6,186 nucleotides of DNA, from positions 1 to 6,186 of the forward strand of contig JAGPUU010000352.1 of the NCBI GenBank assembly GCA_018067325.1, given 5' to 3'. The notes under the pieces are model-generated. The model was not told the origin of the DNA. It did not search any database and was given only the letters and a program-made list of their open reading frames with translations. Source of the stretch: Amphritea sp. GTDB taxonomy: Bacteria; Pseudomonadota; Gammaproteobacteria; Pseudomonadales; Balneatricaceae. Below are positions 1 through 6,166 of this stretch, in pieces. The translations under genes were made by a program, and so were the position numbers. Each line of letters starts with the position of its first letter. The first letter of the stretch is position 1.

Positions 1-2241
1 TACCTTACGGCCATCGTAGTATGAAGCAGGACGGATCACATCGTGGGTGTAACGCTTAGAGATGTCTTCGTTGTTTACGTCTGGGTCAGCAATCATTGGC
101 TCATCGATTACGTCCAGATCAACTACAAGCTCAGCGAAGTACTTAGCGTTGTCGTCCGGAGCCAGAGCAGGCGCTTCGCCGGATGCCACTTCAGCGATAC
201 GCTTGTCAGCCAGGTCGATCAGACCTTGCAGCATACCCGCTTCGTTTTCCATACCTTTGTTGATCATGATCTGGATACGGGACTTAGCCAGTTCCAGAGA
301 CTGAATCAGCGTCTCGTCAGTAGAAATACAGATAGAAGCTTTCGCTTTCATTTCTGCAGTCCAGTCAGTGAAGGTGAAGGCCTGGTCAGCCAGCAGAGTA
401 CCGATTTGTACTTCGATTACACGACCCTGGAATACGTTTTCGCCACCGAACTTCTTCAGCATTTGTGCTTGAGTCGCGTGTACGATGTCACGGAAGTCCA
501 TGTGAGGCTTCATAGAACCTTTAAAGGTTACCTTCACAGACTCTGGGATTGGCATTGCAGATTCACCAGTGGCCAGTGCGATCGCAACGGTACCGGAGTC
601 AGCACCGAACGCGACACCTTTAGACATACGGGTGTGAGAGTCACCACCGATGATGATTGCGCGGTCGTCAATTGTGATGTCATTCAGTACTTTGTGAATA
701 ACGTCAGTCATTGAATGGTAAACGTGTTTCGGGTCACGTGCTGTGATTGCACCGAACGCGTTCATGAACGCCATCAGCTTAGGCGTGTTTGCCTTAGCTT
801 TGTTATCCCATACAGATGCTGTGTGACAACCCGATTGGAAAGCACCATCAACGCTTGTAGAGATAGTAGAAGCAGCCATGGATTCCAGTTCCTGACAGGT
901 CATAGGACCCGTAGTATCCTGAGAACCTACAATATTCACTTTAACGCGAACATCTGAACCCGTATGTAGAGGAGTCTTAGAAGTAACACCAACTGCGTTA
1001 CGGTTGAAGATCTTCTCAACAGCAGTCAGGCCCTGGCCTTCGATAGAGATTTCTTTGGATTGTGCGTACACAGCTGGAGCTTCAACGCCCAGAGTTTCAG
1101 CAGCGAACGTTTGCAGCTTCTTACCGAAGGTTACCGCGTAAGAACCGCCAGCTTTCATGAATTCCACTTTTTGTGGTGTAAAAGCATCAGCTATATCAAC
1201 CAGCTCTTGGTCGCCGCTGTACAGCTTCTTAGCTTTAGTATCGATGGTCAGAACGGTACCAGTAGCAACTGAGTATACTTCTTCCAGTATTGGGTCGCCG
1301 TTTTCGTTACGAACAACTTCGCCGTTAGCGTCGGTTTTCTTAACCCAGTTTTTCAGGTCCAGACCGATACCGCCGGTTACACCAACAGTCGTCAGGAAGA
1401 TAGGAGCGATACCATTAGTACCTGCAACGATCGGACGGTTGTTGATGAATGGGATGAATGGAGAAGTTTTTTCACCAGCCCAGAGTGCAACGTTGTTAAT
1501 ACCAGACATACGGGAAGAGCCTACACCCATGGTGCCTTTTTCAGCGATAAGCATCACTTTAGCATCAGGGTTTTGCTTGCCCATCTCAGCGATTTCCTGC
1601 TGAGCTTCTGGCGAGATCATGCACAGGCCGTGTAATTCACGGTCAGCACGGGAGTGAGATTGATTACCCGGAGACAATAAATCAGTAGAAATATCACCCT
1701 CACCAGCAATGTAAGTAATAACGTTGATCTTCTCTGGGATTTCATCCAGCTTGGTGAAGTACTCAGCTTTTGAGTAGCTTTCCAGGATGCTTTTAGCGAT
1801 GGCGTTGCCCGCTTTGAAGGCGTCAGCCAGACGAGCACTGTCTGCGTCGTACAGGAATACCTGAGACTTCAGAACTTCACCCGCAGCAGCAGCCTGAGCA
1901 TCGTCAGACAGTGCGATATCCAGCAGTACTTCAATAGAAGGACCGCCTTTCATGTGAGATAGTTGCTCAAGAGCAAACTCAGCAGAAATCTCTGCAACAG
2001 TTTCTTTACTCAGAGCGATGTCTTTTAGGAAAGCCGCTTTAACGCCAGCCGCTGGAGTAGTACCAGGTAGAATGTTGTAGATGAATAAGTTTAAAGATGC
2101 TTCGCGATGCTCATTACCAACGTCTTTAATCTGGGCAATGATTTCAGAAAGTAGCTCAGCGCTATCAATCGGTTTAGGATTCATGCCAAGGTCGTTTTTA
2201 CGAACCTCTATTTCTTCTAGGTAGTCAGAATAGTAACTCAT
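1..2241 (-). CDS. acnB: Aconitase B (aconitate hydratase 2 / 2-methylisocitrate dehydratase), 3' end cut by window edge
   Basis: Cytoplasmic [4Fe-4S] enzyme that interconverts citrate, cis-aconitate and isocitrate in the TCA cycle; AcnB proteins also dehydrate 2-methylisocitrate. The minus frame is open for 747 codons from the ATG at 2239-2241 (protein begins MSYYSDYLEEIE) to the left edge. Residues 1-160 form the helical N-terminal domain typical of AcnB. The swivel domain follows, with GTMGVGSSR at 236-244 supplying the active-site serine and arginine. Then come the core motifs GSQDTTGPMT (439-448), GCHTA (471-475) and GGDSHTR (532-538). The three cluster cysteines (GSCM and CxLCMG motifs) lie in the missing roughly 175-185 residues, so cofactor binding cannot be checked. 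Swivel-before-core order proves AcnB rather than AcnA. The sequence recalls Bacteroidota-type AcnB (about 920-930 aa) more than E. coli AcnB. No strong Shine-Dalgarno precedes the ATG (only GAGACG about 10 bases upstream); family N-terminus supports this start. Confidence 0.95.
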   Translation of the reverse strand, partial: MSYYSDYLEEIEVRKNDLGMNPKPIDSAELLSEIIAQIKDVGNEHREASLNLFIYNILPGTTPAAGVKAAFLKDIALSKETVAEISAEFALEQLSHMKGGPSIEVLLDIALSDDAQAAAAGEVLKSQVFLYDADSARLADAFKAGNAIAKSILESYSKAEYFTKLDEIPEKINVITYIAGEGDISTDLLSPGNQSHSRADRELHGLCMISPEAQQEIAEMGKQNPDAKVMLIAEKGTMGVGSSRMSGINNVALWAGEKTSPFIPFINNRPIVAGTNGIAPIFLTTVGVTGGIGLDLKNWVKKTDANGEVVRNENGDPILEEVYSVATGTVLTIDTKAKKLYSGDQELVDIADAFTPQKVEFMKAGGSYAVTFGKKLQTFAAETLGVEAPAVYAQSKEISIEGQGLTAVEKIFNRNAVGVTSKTPLHTGSDVRVKVNIVGSQDTTGPMTCQELESMAASTISTSVDGAFQSGCHTASVWDNKAKANTPKLMAFMNAFGAITARDPKHVYHSMTDVIHKVLNDITIDDRAIIIGGDSHTRMSKGVAFGADSGTVAIALATGESAMPIPESVKVTFKGSMKPHMDFRDIVHATQAQMLKKFGGENVFQGRVIEVQIGTLLADQAFTFTDWTAEMKAKASICISTDETLIQSLELAKSRIQIMINKGMENEAGMLQGLIDLADKRIAEVASGEAPALAPDDNAKYFAELVVDLDVIDEPMIADPDVNNEDISKRYTHDVIRPASYYDGRKV

Positions 2242-2290
2242 AGCGTTAAGCGTCTCGTCTCAATTAATTCTAATTATGAATCAGTAACAG

Positions 2291-2320
2291 ATTATAAGGA
2301 AAAAGTTACAAACAGCTCAA
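2291..2320 (-). promoter_or_regulatory. Sigma-70 promoter of acnB
   Basis: Read on the minus strand, TTGAGC (2315-2320, four of six matches to TTGACA) is followed after 18 bases by a perfect TATAAT (2291-2296). Transcription would start near 2284, giving a leader of about 43 bases before the acnB ATG. The surrounding DNA is AT-rich, which also favours promoter function. Spacing and the exact -10 make this the best promoter in the window; it is a consensus match, not a mapped start. Confidence 0.65.
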
Positions 2321-2394
2321 TGAAAACAATTTAAATTAAGCTTATAGTCGATATAAATTAAATAAATAGTAGCAAAATCAACGTGTTTTAGATC

Positions 2395-2419
2395 GTATAC
2401 ATTGGTTGTAGGTATACAT
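2395..2419. repeat. Two GTATACAT direct repeats, possible operator pair
   Basis: GTATACAT occurs at 2395-2402 and again at 2412-2419, 17 bases apart start to start. Each contains the palindromic core GTATAC, a core seen in operators of several FCD-type GntR regulators. They lie 75-100 bases upstream of the acnB -35, on the side where an activator or repressor could act. Function is inferred only; six-base palindromes are common in AT-rich DNA. Confidence 0.3.
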
Positions 2420-2455
2420 ATTCTTTTACAAATATGGCAGGGCTACTCCTTTGTT

Positions 2456-2474
2456 GAGAATGGTTATCATTAGT
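2456..2474. promoter_or_regulatory. Fur-box-like sequence
   Basis: GAGAATGGTTATCATTAGT matches the classic 19-base Fur consensus GATAATGATAATCATTATC at 14 positions, including the central T-x-ATCATTA half. Fur is the iron-responsive repressor. Aconitases are iron-sulfur enzymes and are often placed under direct or sRNA-mediated iron control. The site is about 135 bases upstream of the acnB -35 and far from the acnA start, so it may instead serve a lost rightward gene or small RNA. No clear promoter overlaps it. Confidence 0.45.
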
Positions 2475-2493
2475 ATGAATGCTTAATTTTTAA

Positions 2494-2514
2494 GATTGAC
2501 CAAGTGCGTCAATC
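2494..2514. other. Perfect 7-bp hairpin with 7-base loop
   Basis: GATTGAC (2494-2500) pairs with GTCAATC (2508-2514) around a CAAGTGC loop. It is flanked on the left by an ATTTTTAA run and on the right by GTTGTTTATT. A weak terminator in either direction is possible, but the stem is AT-rich and the T-runs are broken, so it may only be a chance hairpin. Confidence 0.3.
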
Positions 2515-2527
2515 GTTGTTTATTAAA

Positions 2528-2552
2528 CAGTTAGCTAACTGACACTCGTGTC
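2528..2552. repeat. 14-bp perfect palindrome followed by a second short inverted repeat
   Basis: CAGTTAGCTAACTG (2528-2541) is its own reverse complement over all 14 bases. Sharing its last G, GACAC (2541-2545) and GTGTC (2548-2552) form another inverted repeat with a two-base centre. Such symmetry suits a dimeric repressor site, but no regulator gene is present to pair with it. The site sits at the left boundary of the hydrolase relic. Confidence 0.35.
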
Positions 2553-3133
2553 TATAGTGATTTAATCGATCGGTTAGACACCCTGAATCGTACCTGGATT
2601 CTGGTCGACTTCAGAGGATATGGAACCTCCGGGCACTACCGATGTGAGTATAATTGTACCAAAAATGCAGAAAATTTACTGACGCTCGCCGAGCGCTTAG
2701 ACATAGAGAAACTCTCGATCGCCATCCATGCAACCTCTTCTCTCATTGGCTTGAATTTAGCAGCCCATGTGGCTTCGCTATGCTTATTCAATCCTTTATT
2801 CATTCAATTAAGTAGCGCCACCGTCATTCTGTGTTGCATAAACTAGCCCGGTACCACTTCAAAAATTTTCAAAAAAACCTATATGTACTAGCAAATAGTC
2901 GTAGATTGTATGTAATTCAGGCGAAAAAGCTCCAATAGCACTTGCTTTAAGGCGACCATCGGCTAACATTGTCGACAATCCTAATAAAGTAATAATTTAT
3001 GTTACTGGTAATAGCGGTTCGTTTGACGGCTGAATATATGACTAACAAGGAGATCGAGCAGCTCCAACAATGACCGGAGGCTCGTGCGAAAAAGGTTATA
3101 GGTTCAGAAACGTCCCATCTGCGTGAGGTATAA
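2535..3133 (+). pseudogene. Decayed alpha/beta-hydrolase-fold gene remnant (tentative)
   Basis: No intact gene is present, but three successive stretches in different frames read like ordered pieces of an alpha/beta hydrolase. First, 2535-2846 is open for 103 codons with no usable early start and encodes WILVDFRGYGTSGHYR, then AENLLTLAERLDIEKLSI, IHATSSLIGLNLAAH and VASLCLFNPLF. These match the usual strand/RGYG loop, helix, nucleophile-elbow and RV-SL-L-NP segments, although the elbow G-x-S-x-G is lost. Second, 2905-3033 contains NKVIIYVTGNSGSFDG. Third, the frame of 2999-3133 contains RLTAEYMTNKEIEQLQQ, a TGA at 3071-3073, then PEARAKKVIGSETSHLREV and a TAA at 3131-3133; this resembles the region around the catalytic Asp and His. 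The frame ends three bases before the acnA ATG, as an operon partner would. The similarity is judged by eye; a family is not proven. Confidence 0.45.
3125..3128 (+). promoter_or_regulatory. Ribosome binding site of the acnA-like gene
   Basis: GAGG lies eight bases before the ATG at 3137. An in-frame TAA at 3131-3133 stops any upstream extension, so this ATG is the first possible start in the frame and the Shine-Dalgarno confirms it. No convincing -35/-10 pair was found directly upstream; the gene may formerly have been transcribed with the decayed gene before it. Confidence 0.7.
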
Positions 3134-3136
3134 AAT

Positions 3137-5854
3137 ATGACAAGTCCTATCGATTTTGATCCATCCCGTTCCATTAAAACACTTCCCGGAACATCACACA
3201 GCTACCATAGCCTTCCAGATACCGCTGAACTATTTGGTATAAAGCTTGATGAACTACCTTTTTCTCTTCGCCCTATCCTGGAAGGTATCGCCCGAAATGT
3301 TGGCCAAAACGGCGTAACCGCTGAGCAGGTTCAGGCGCTTGGAAACTGGACAGAACATCAAGGCACAAAGCCGATCGAAATTCCTTTCACGGCAGGTCGC
3401 GTCATTATGCACGACCTGAGTGGCACACCAGCCCTTGTGGATTTTGCTGCTATGCGTTCAGCGGTTCAGCGCATGGGCATGGACCCCGCGATAATTGAGC
3501 CTTTGGTACGCGCAGATCTTGTTATCGATCACACGGTTACAATGGACAATACCGGTAGCCCCGCTTCTCTCAGAATCAATGGAGAGCTGGAGGCGGCCAG
3601 AAATAAAGAGCGTTATGCATTTTTGAAATGGGGCGCGCAGGCATTTGAAACCATCAGGATTATTCCCCCGCAAACCGGCATTGTTCATCAGGTTAACCTG
3701 GAGTATTTGGCACAAGGCTATCTCAACATTAAGGGACTGATGGTCCCGGATACCCTCATTGGTATGGATAGCCATACGCCAATGGCTAACGCCTTAGGCA
3801 TTGTGGGCTGGGGCGTTGGCGGCATTGAAGCCGGAGCCTCCATGCTTGGCCAACCCATGCAAATGCTGGCACCAGAAGTGGTGGGTGTTGAACTCACAGG
3901 AGCATTAAGAGAAGGTGTCACCGCGACAGACCTGGTACTAACGATCACTGAAATGTTGAGAAAATATCCGGGTGGTGTTGTTGGTAAGTTTGTTGAATAC
4001 ATCGGTGAGGGGTGTGCCAATCTTTCCCTGCCTGACCGTGCGACCATTGCCAATATGTCGCCTGAATATGGCGCAACCATGGGCTTTTTCCCATTTGATG
4101 AAATCTCTGCCGAGTATCTTAGAGCAACGGGTAGGGATGGAGATCTGCCACTCGCTTTTTATAAAGCACAAAATATGGCTTGGACGCCAGGTCAGTCTCT
4201 TCCACGTTATACTGATCTTCTTCAGCTTGATCTATCCACTGTTGAAACTTCTGTGGCTGGCCCTAAAAGGCCTCAGGACAGGCTGCCGCTGGCTGAGCTT
4301 GGCAACGTTTTCAGAAAAGCGTCGACTGAAGGAGAACGCAAGCCCGAAGTCGTTAACGTTACTCCAATGAAAGCAGACGAAGCAGGCATTTTCGCAGCGT
4401 TACCTGAAAGGGAGTTAAAAGACGGCGATATCGTGATTGCGGCGATTACGGCCTGCACCAATACATCTAACCCTGGCTTATTGATTGCGGCTGGCTTGCT
4501 TGCCAAGAAAGCGAATGAGCTTGGGATGAAAGTACCTGATGGCGTTAAAACATCTTTGGCACCGGGGTCACCGGTTGCAACCGACTTTTTAACCAAGGCG
4601 GGACTGCAACAGCATTTGGATGCACTAGGTTTTAATACCGCCGGTTATGGGTGTACAACCTGCGTGGGTAATTCTGGCCCTCTGGCACCGAGCATTGAAG
4701 CAGCTTTGCAAAACCACGATATTATCGCTGCATCTGTTTTATCCGGTAACCGAAATTTTGAAGGCCGCGTGCATCCGGATGTTGATACCAACTTCCTTAT
4801 GTCACCACCGCTGGTCGTTGCCATGGCAATTGCGGGCAACGTGAATATTGATGTGACCAGCTCACCAATTGGTCAGGATGCAAAAGGAAACGATGTTTTC
4901 CTTAAAGATGTCTGGCCCAGCAACGCTGAAATTACTCAGACCATGCTTGAATGTTTGGATCCCAAAGCCTTCAGAGAAACCTATGAGAATTCGCTCGACG
5001 GCCCTGATACGTGGCGGAACCTGGAATCTCCTACCGGCCCTGTTTATGACTGGGATCCTGATTCAACCTATATCCAGGAAATCTCTTTCTTCGACGGTTT
5101 CTCACTGGAAACACCACAAGACGCGTTAAACAATATTTCAGGGGCACGCATGCTGGTGATGTGTGATGACAACACAACCACAGACCATATTTCTCCGGTA
5201 AGCCGTATACGCCCAGACTCTCCTCCTGGCGAATACCTGATCTCACAAGGTGTTGCAGAAGACGACCTGACATCGCTTGGGTCACGCCGAGGCAACCACC
5301 ACGTGATGCTGCGCAGTATTTTCGGCAATGCTAAAGCCAGAAACCTGATGCTGCCTGGCACCACTGGCGCGGTAACGAGTTATCACCCATCTGAAGGTGA
5401 ACCTGCTCAAATGTCCATTTACGACGCCGCTGCGCGTTACCGTGAAGAAGGCACGTCCACCGTTGTGTTTGGCGGCAAACTTTATGGCACTGGATCGTCA
5501 CGGGATTGGGCCGCGAAAGGGCCTGCTTTGCTGGGTGTCAGAGCGATTATTGCAGAAAGTTTTGAGCGTATTCATAAATCTAATCTGGTGGGAATGGGGG
5601 TTTTACCGCTTCAATTACCGCAAGGGGTCACACGAGCTTCTCTCAATTTGGATGGTTCAGAAACCTTTGACTTGGATGGCATTAATACACTTAAGCCTAG
5701 GAAATCTGTGGAGCTGACCATTCACAGAGCGGATGGCTCATCTCAGCAAATAGAGTTGCTTTCGCGTATCGATACCTCATCAGAGCTGGATCAAATACGT
5801 CATAAAGGCATCTTACCGATGGTGTTACGAGATATTATCGCCTCGAATACATAA
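3137..5854 (+). CDS. acnA: Aconitase A-family hydratase (aconitate hydratase A, divergent)
   Basis: Complete 905-residue protein, close to the 891 of E. coli AcnA, expected to be a monomeric cytoplasmic [4Fe-4S] isomerase acting on citrate/isocitrate. Core motifs are in AcnA order: IDH (130-132), GIVHQVNLEYL (181-191), MDSHTPM (210-216), GWGVGGIEA (224-232), KFVEYIG (284-290). Cluster cysteines are C440 (TACTNTSNP), C506 and C509 (GYGCTTCVGNSGP). Substrate arginines R539 and R544 lie in GNRNFEGR, and the C-terminal swivel has TTDHIS (681-686) and GTGSSRDWAAKGP with S787, S788 and R789. All main catalytic residues are therefore present. Departures from ordinary AcnA are H92 where MQDFTG has Gln, DSHTP for DSHTT, ITAC for ITSC, ISPVSRI for ISPAGSI, and RGNHH for RGNHE. 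The first two recall AcnD (2-methylisocitrate dehydratase), but GCTTCVGNSGPL and the C-terminus are AcnA-type. True substrate preference is uncertain. It diverges from acnB and follows a gene relic. Confidence 0.92.
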   Translation: MTSPIDFDPSRSIKTLPGTSHSYHSLPDTAELFGIKLDELPFSLRPILEGIARNVGQNGVTAEQVQALGNWTEHQGTKPIEIPFTAGRVIMHDLSGTPALVDFAAMRSAVQRMGMDPAIIEPLVRADLVIDHTVTMDNTGSPASLRINGELEAARNKERYAFLKWGAQAFETIRIIPPQTGIVHQVNLEYLAQGYLNIKGLMVPDTLIGMDSHTPMANALGIVGWGVGGIEAGASMLGQPMQMLAPEVVGVELTGALREGVTATDLVLTITEMLRKYPGGVVGKFVEYIGEGCANLSLPDRATIANMSPEYGATMGFFPFDEISAEYLRATGRDGDLPLAFYKAQNMAWTPGQSLPRYTDLLQLDLSTVETSVAGPKRPQDRLPLAELGNVFRKASTEGERKPEVVNVTPMKADEAGIFAALPERELKDGDIVIAAITACTNTSNPGLLIAAGLLAKKANELGMKVPDGVKTSLAPGSPVATDFLTKAGLQQHLDALGFNTAGYGCTTCVGNSGPLAPSIEAALQNHDIIAASVLSGNRNFEGRVHPDVDTNFLMSPPLVVAMAIAGNVNIDVTSSPIGQDAKGNDVFLKDVWPSNAEITQTMLECLDPKAFRETYENSLDGPDTWRNLESPTGPVYDWDPDSTYIQEISFFDGFSLETPQDALNNISGARMLVMCDDNTTTDHISPVSRIRPDSPPGEYLISQGVAEDDLTSLGSRRGNHHVMLRSIFGNAKARNLMLPGTTGAVTSYHPSEGEPAQMSIYDAAARYREEGTSTVVFGGKLYGTGSSRDWAAKGPALLGVRAIIAESFERIHKSNLVGMGVLPLQLPQGVTRASLNLDGSETFDLDGINTLKPRKSVELTIHRADGSSQQIELLSRIDTSSELDQIRHKGILPMVLRDIIASNT

Positions 5855-5873
5855 CGGAATAGGTAATAGTGAT

Positions 5874-5891
5874 GGCCGGGCTCAACCGGCC
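5874..5891 (+). other. GC-rich hairpin just after acnA
   Basis: GGCCGG (5874-5879) and CCGGCC (5886-5891) pair perfectly around the six-base loop GCTCAA, 20 bases after the acnA stop. No T-run follows, so by itself it is not an intrinsic terminator. It would form in the acnA 3' untranslated RNA and could protect the transcript end or pause polymerase before the larger inverted repeat that follows. Confidence 0.5.
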
Positions 5892-5895
5892 TCAG

Positions 5896-5960
5896 AAACA
5901 GGGCTGGGGAACAGGGCGACGATTATCAGAGCTCAGATCAGGCATCGCAGCCCTGTTTTT
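5896..5960 (+). terminator. Probable terminator of acnA: 11-bp inverted repeat with T-run
   Basis: AAACAGGGCTG (5896-5906) is perfectly complementary to CAGCCCTGTTT (5948-5958), and the second arm runs into a five-T tract (5956-5960). This arm-plus-T-run is typical of an intrinsic terminator, but the 41-base loop is unusually long. The loop contains a second ACAGGGC copy (5911-5917) that could pair with the same arm and give a shorter alternative hairpin. It lies about 40 bases after the acnA stop. Confidence 0.5.
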
Positions 5961-6166
5961 AGAAAGGCGTCCGAGGCGAACTACACCCCGGACAGTAAAA
6001 ACATCAAAGACCCGCTATCCAGTGGATCACAAAGCTACTTCCCAGGTGATCAGCAACGTAAAGGCTGCTGAACTTCTGGGGCACTATGCTGAACTTTGAT
6101 CAGATCGATTCATACATCGACAAGACATCTAATGTGATCGCAACTGCGTAAACCTTAGATACTGAC
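5961..6166. other. Non-coding or decayed stretch, no gene supported
   Basis: An open frame beginning near 5869 and closing at 6099 crosses the hairpin and terminator structures and gives an Arg/Thr-rich peptide like no family I know. Another frame (about 5961-6071) gives KASEANYTPDSKNIKDPL and later SQSYFPGDQQ, and a third, from ATG 6086 to TAA 6151, gives MLNFDQIDSYIDKTSNVIAT. These peptides look more protein-like in composition and could be scraps of a broken gene, but they are short, change frame and have no ribosome site. I see no gene on the minus strand either. Confidence 0.4.
6066..6096. repeat. Short direct repeat TGCTGAACTT
   Basis: TGCTGAACTT occurs at 6066-6075 and 6087-6096, 21 bases apart. 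The spacing is a whole number of codons, as in a small tandem duplication within coding DNA, but no gene here is convincing. It may be chance. Confidence 0.3.

Noticed and set aside
43..1603. Plus-strand open frames opposite acnB
   Set aside because: They are antisense shadows of the strongly supported acnB frame and their products have no family features.
2999..3073. Small 24-codon gene (MLLVIAVRLTAEYM...)
   Set aside because: It has no ribosome site, and its frame continues past the TGA in a protein-like manner up to 3133, which fits a broken longer gene better than a separate small protein.
2947..3174. Minus-strand open frame of 75 codons overlapping the acnA start
   Set aside because: It overlaps the acnA ribosome site and start codon on the other strand, lacks a ribosome site and has no recognisable protein features.
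3137..5854. Calling the acnA-like gene acnD
   Set aside because: GCTTCVGNSGPL, GWGVGGIEA, SSRDWAAKGPALLG and the overall C-terminus follow AcnA; only H92 and DSHTP point to AcnD, and no prp genes are adjacent within the window.
5874..5891. Iron-responsive element (IRE) after acnA
   Set aside because: The loop is six bases long but reads GCTCAA, not CAGTGN, and the stem has no bulged C, so it does not meet the IRE pattern.
5869..6099. Open frame of 76 codons after acnA, starting GTG-ATG
   Set aside because: It runs through the GC hairpin and the T-tailed inverted repeat, has no good ribosome site, encodes an Arg/Thr-rich peptide with no recognisable motif, and competes with more protein-like peptides in other frames.
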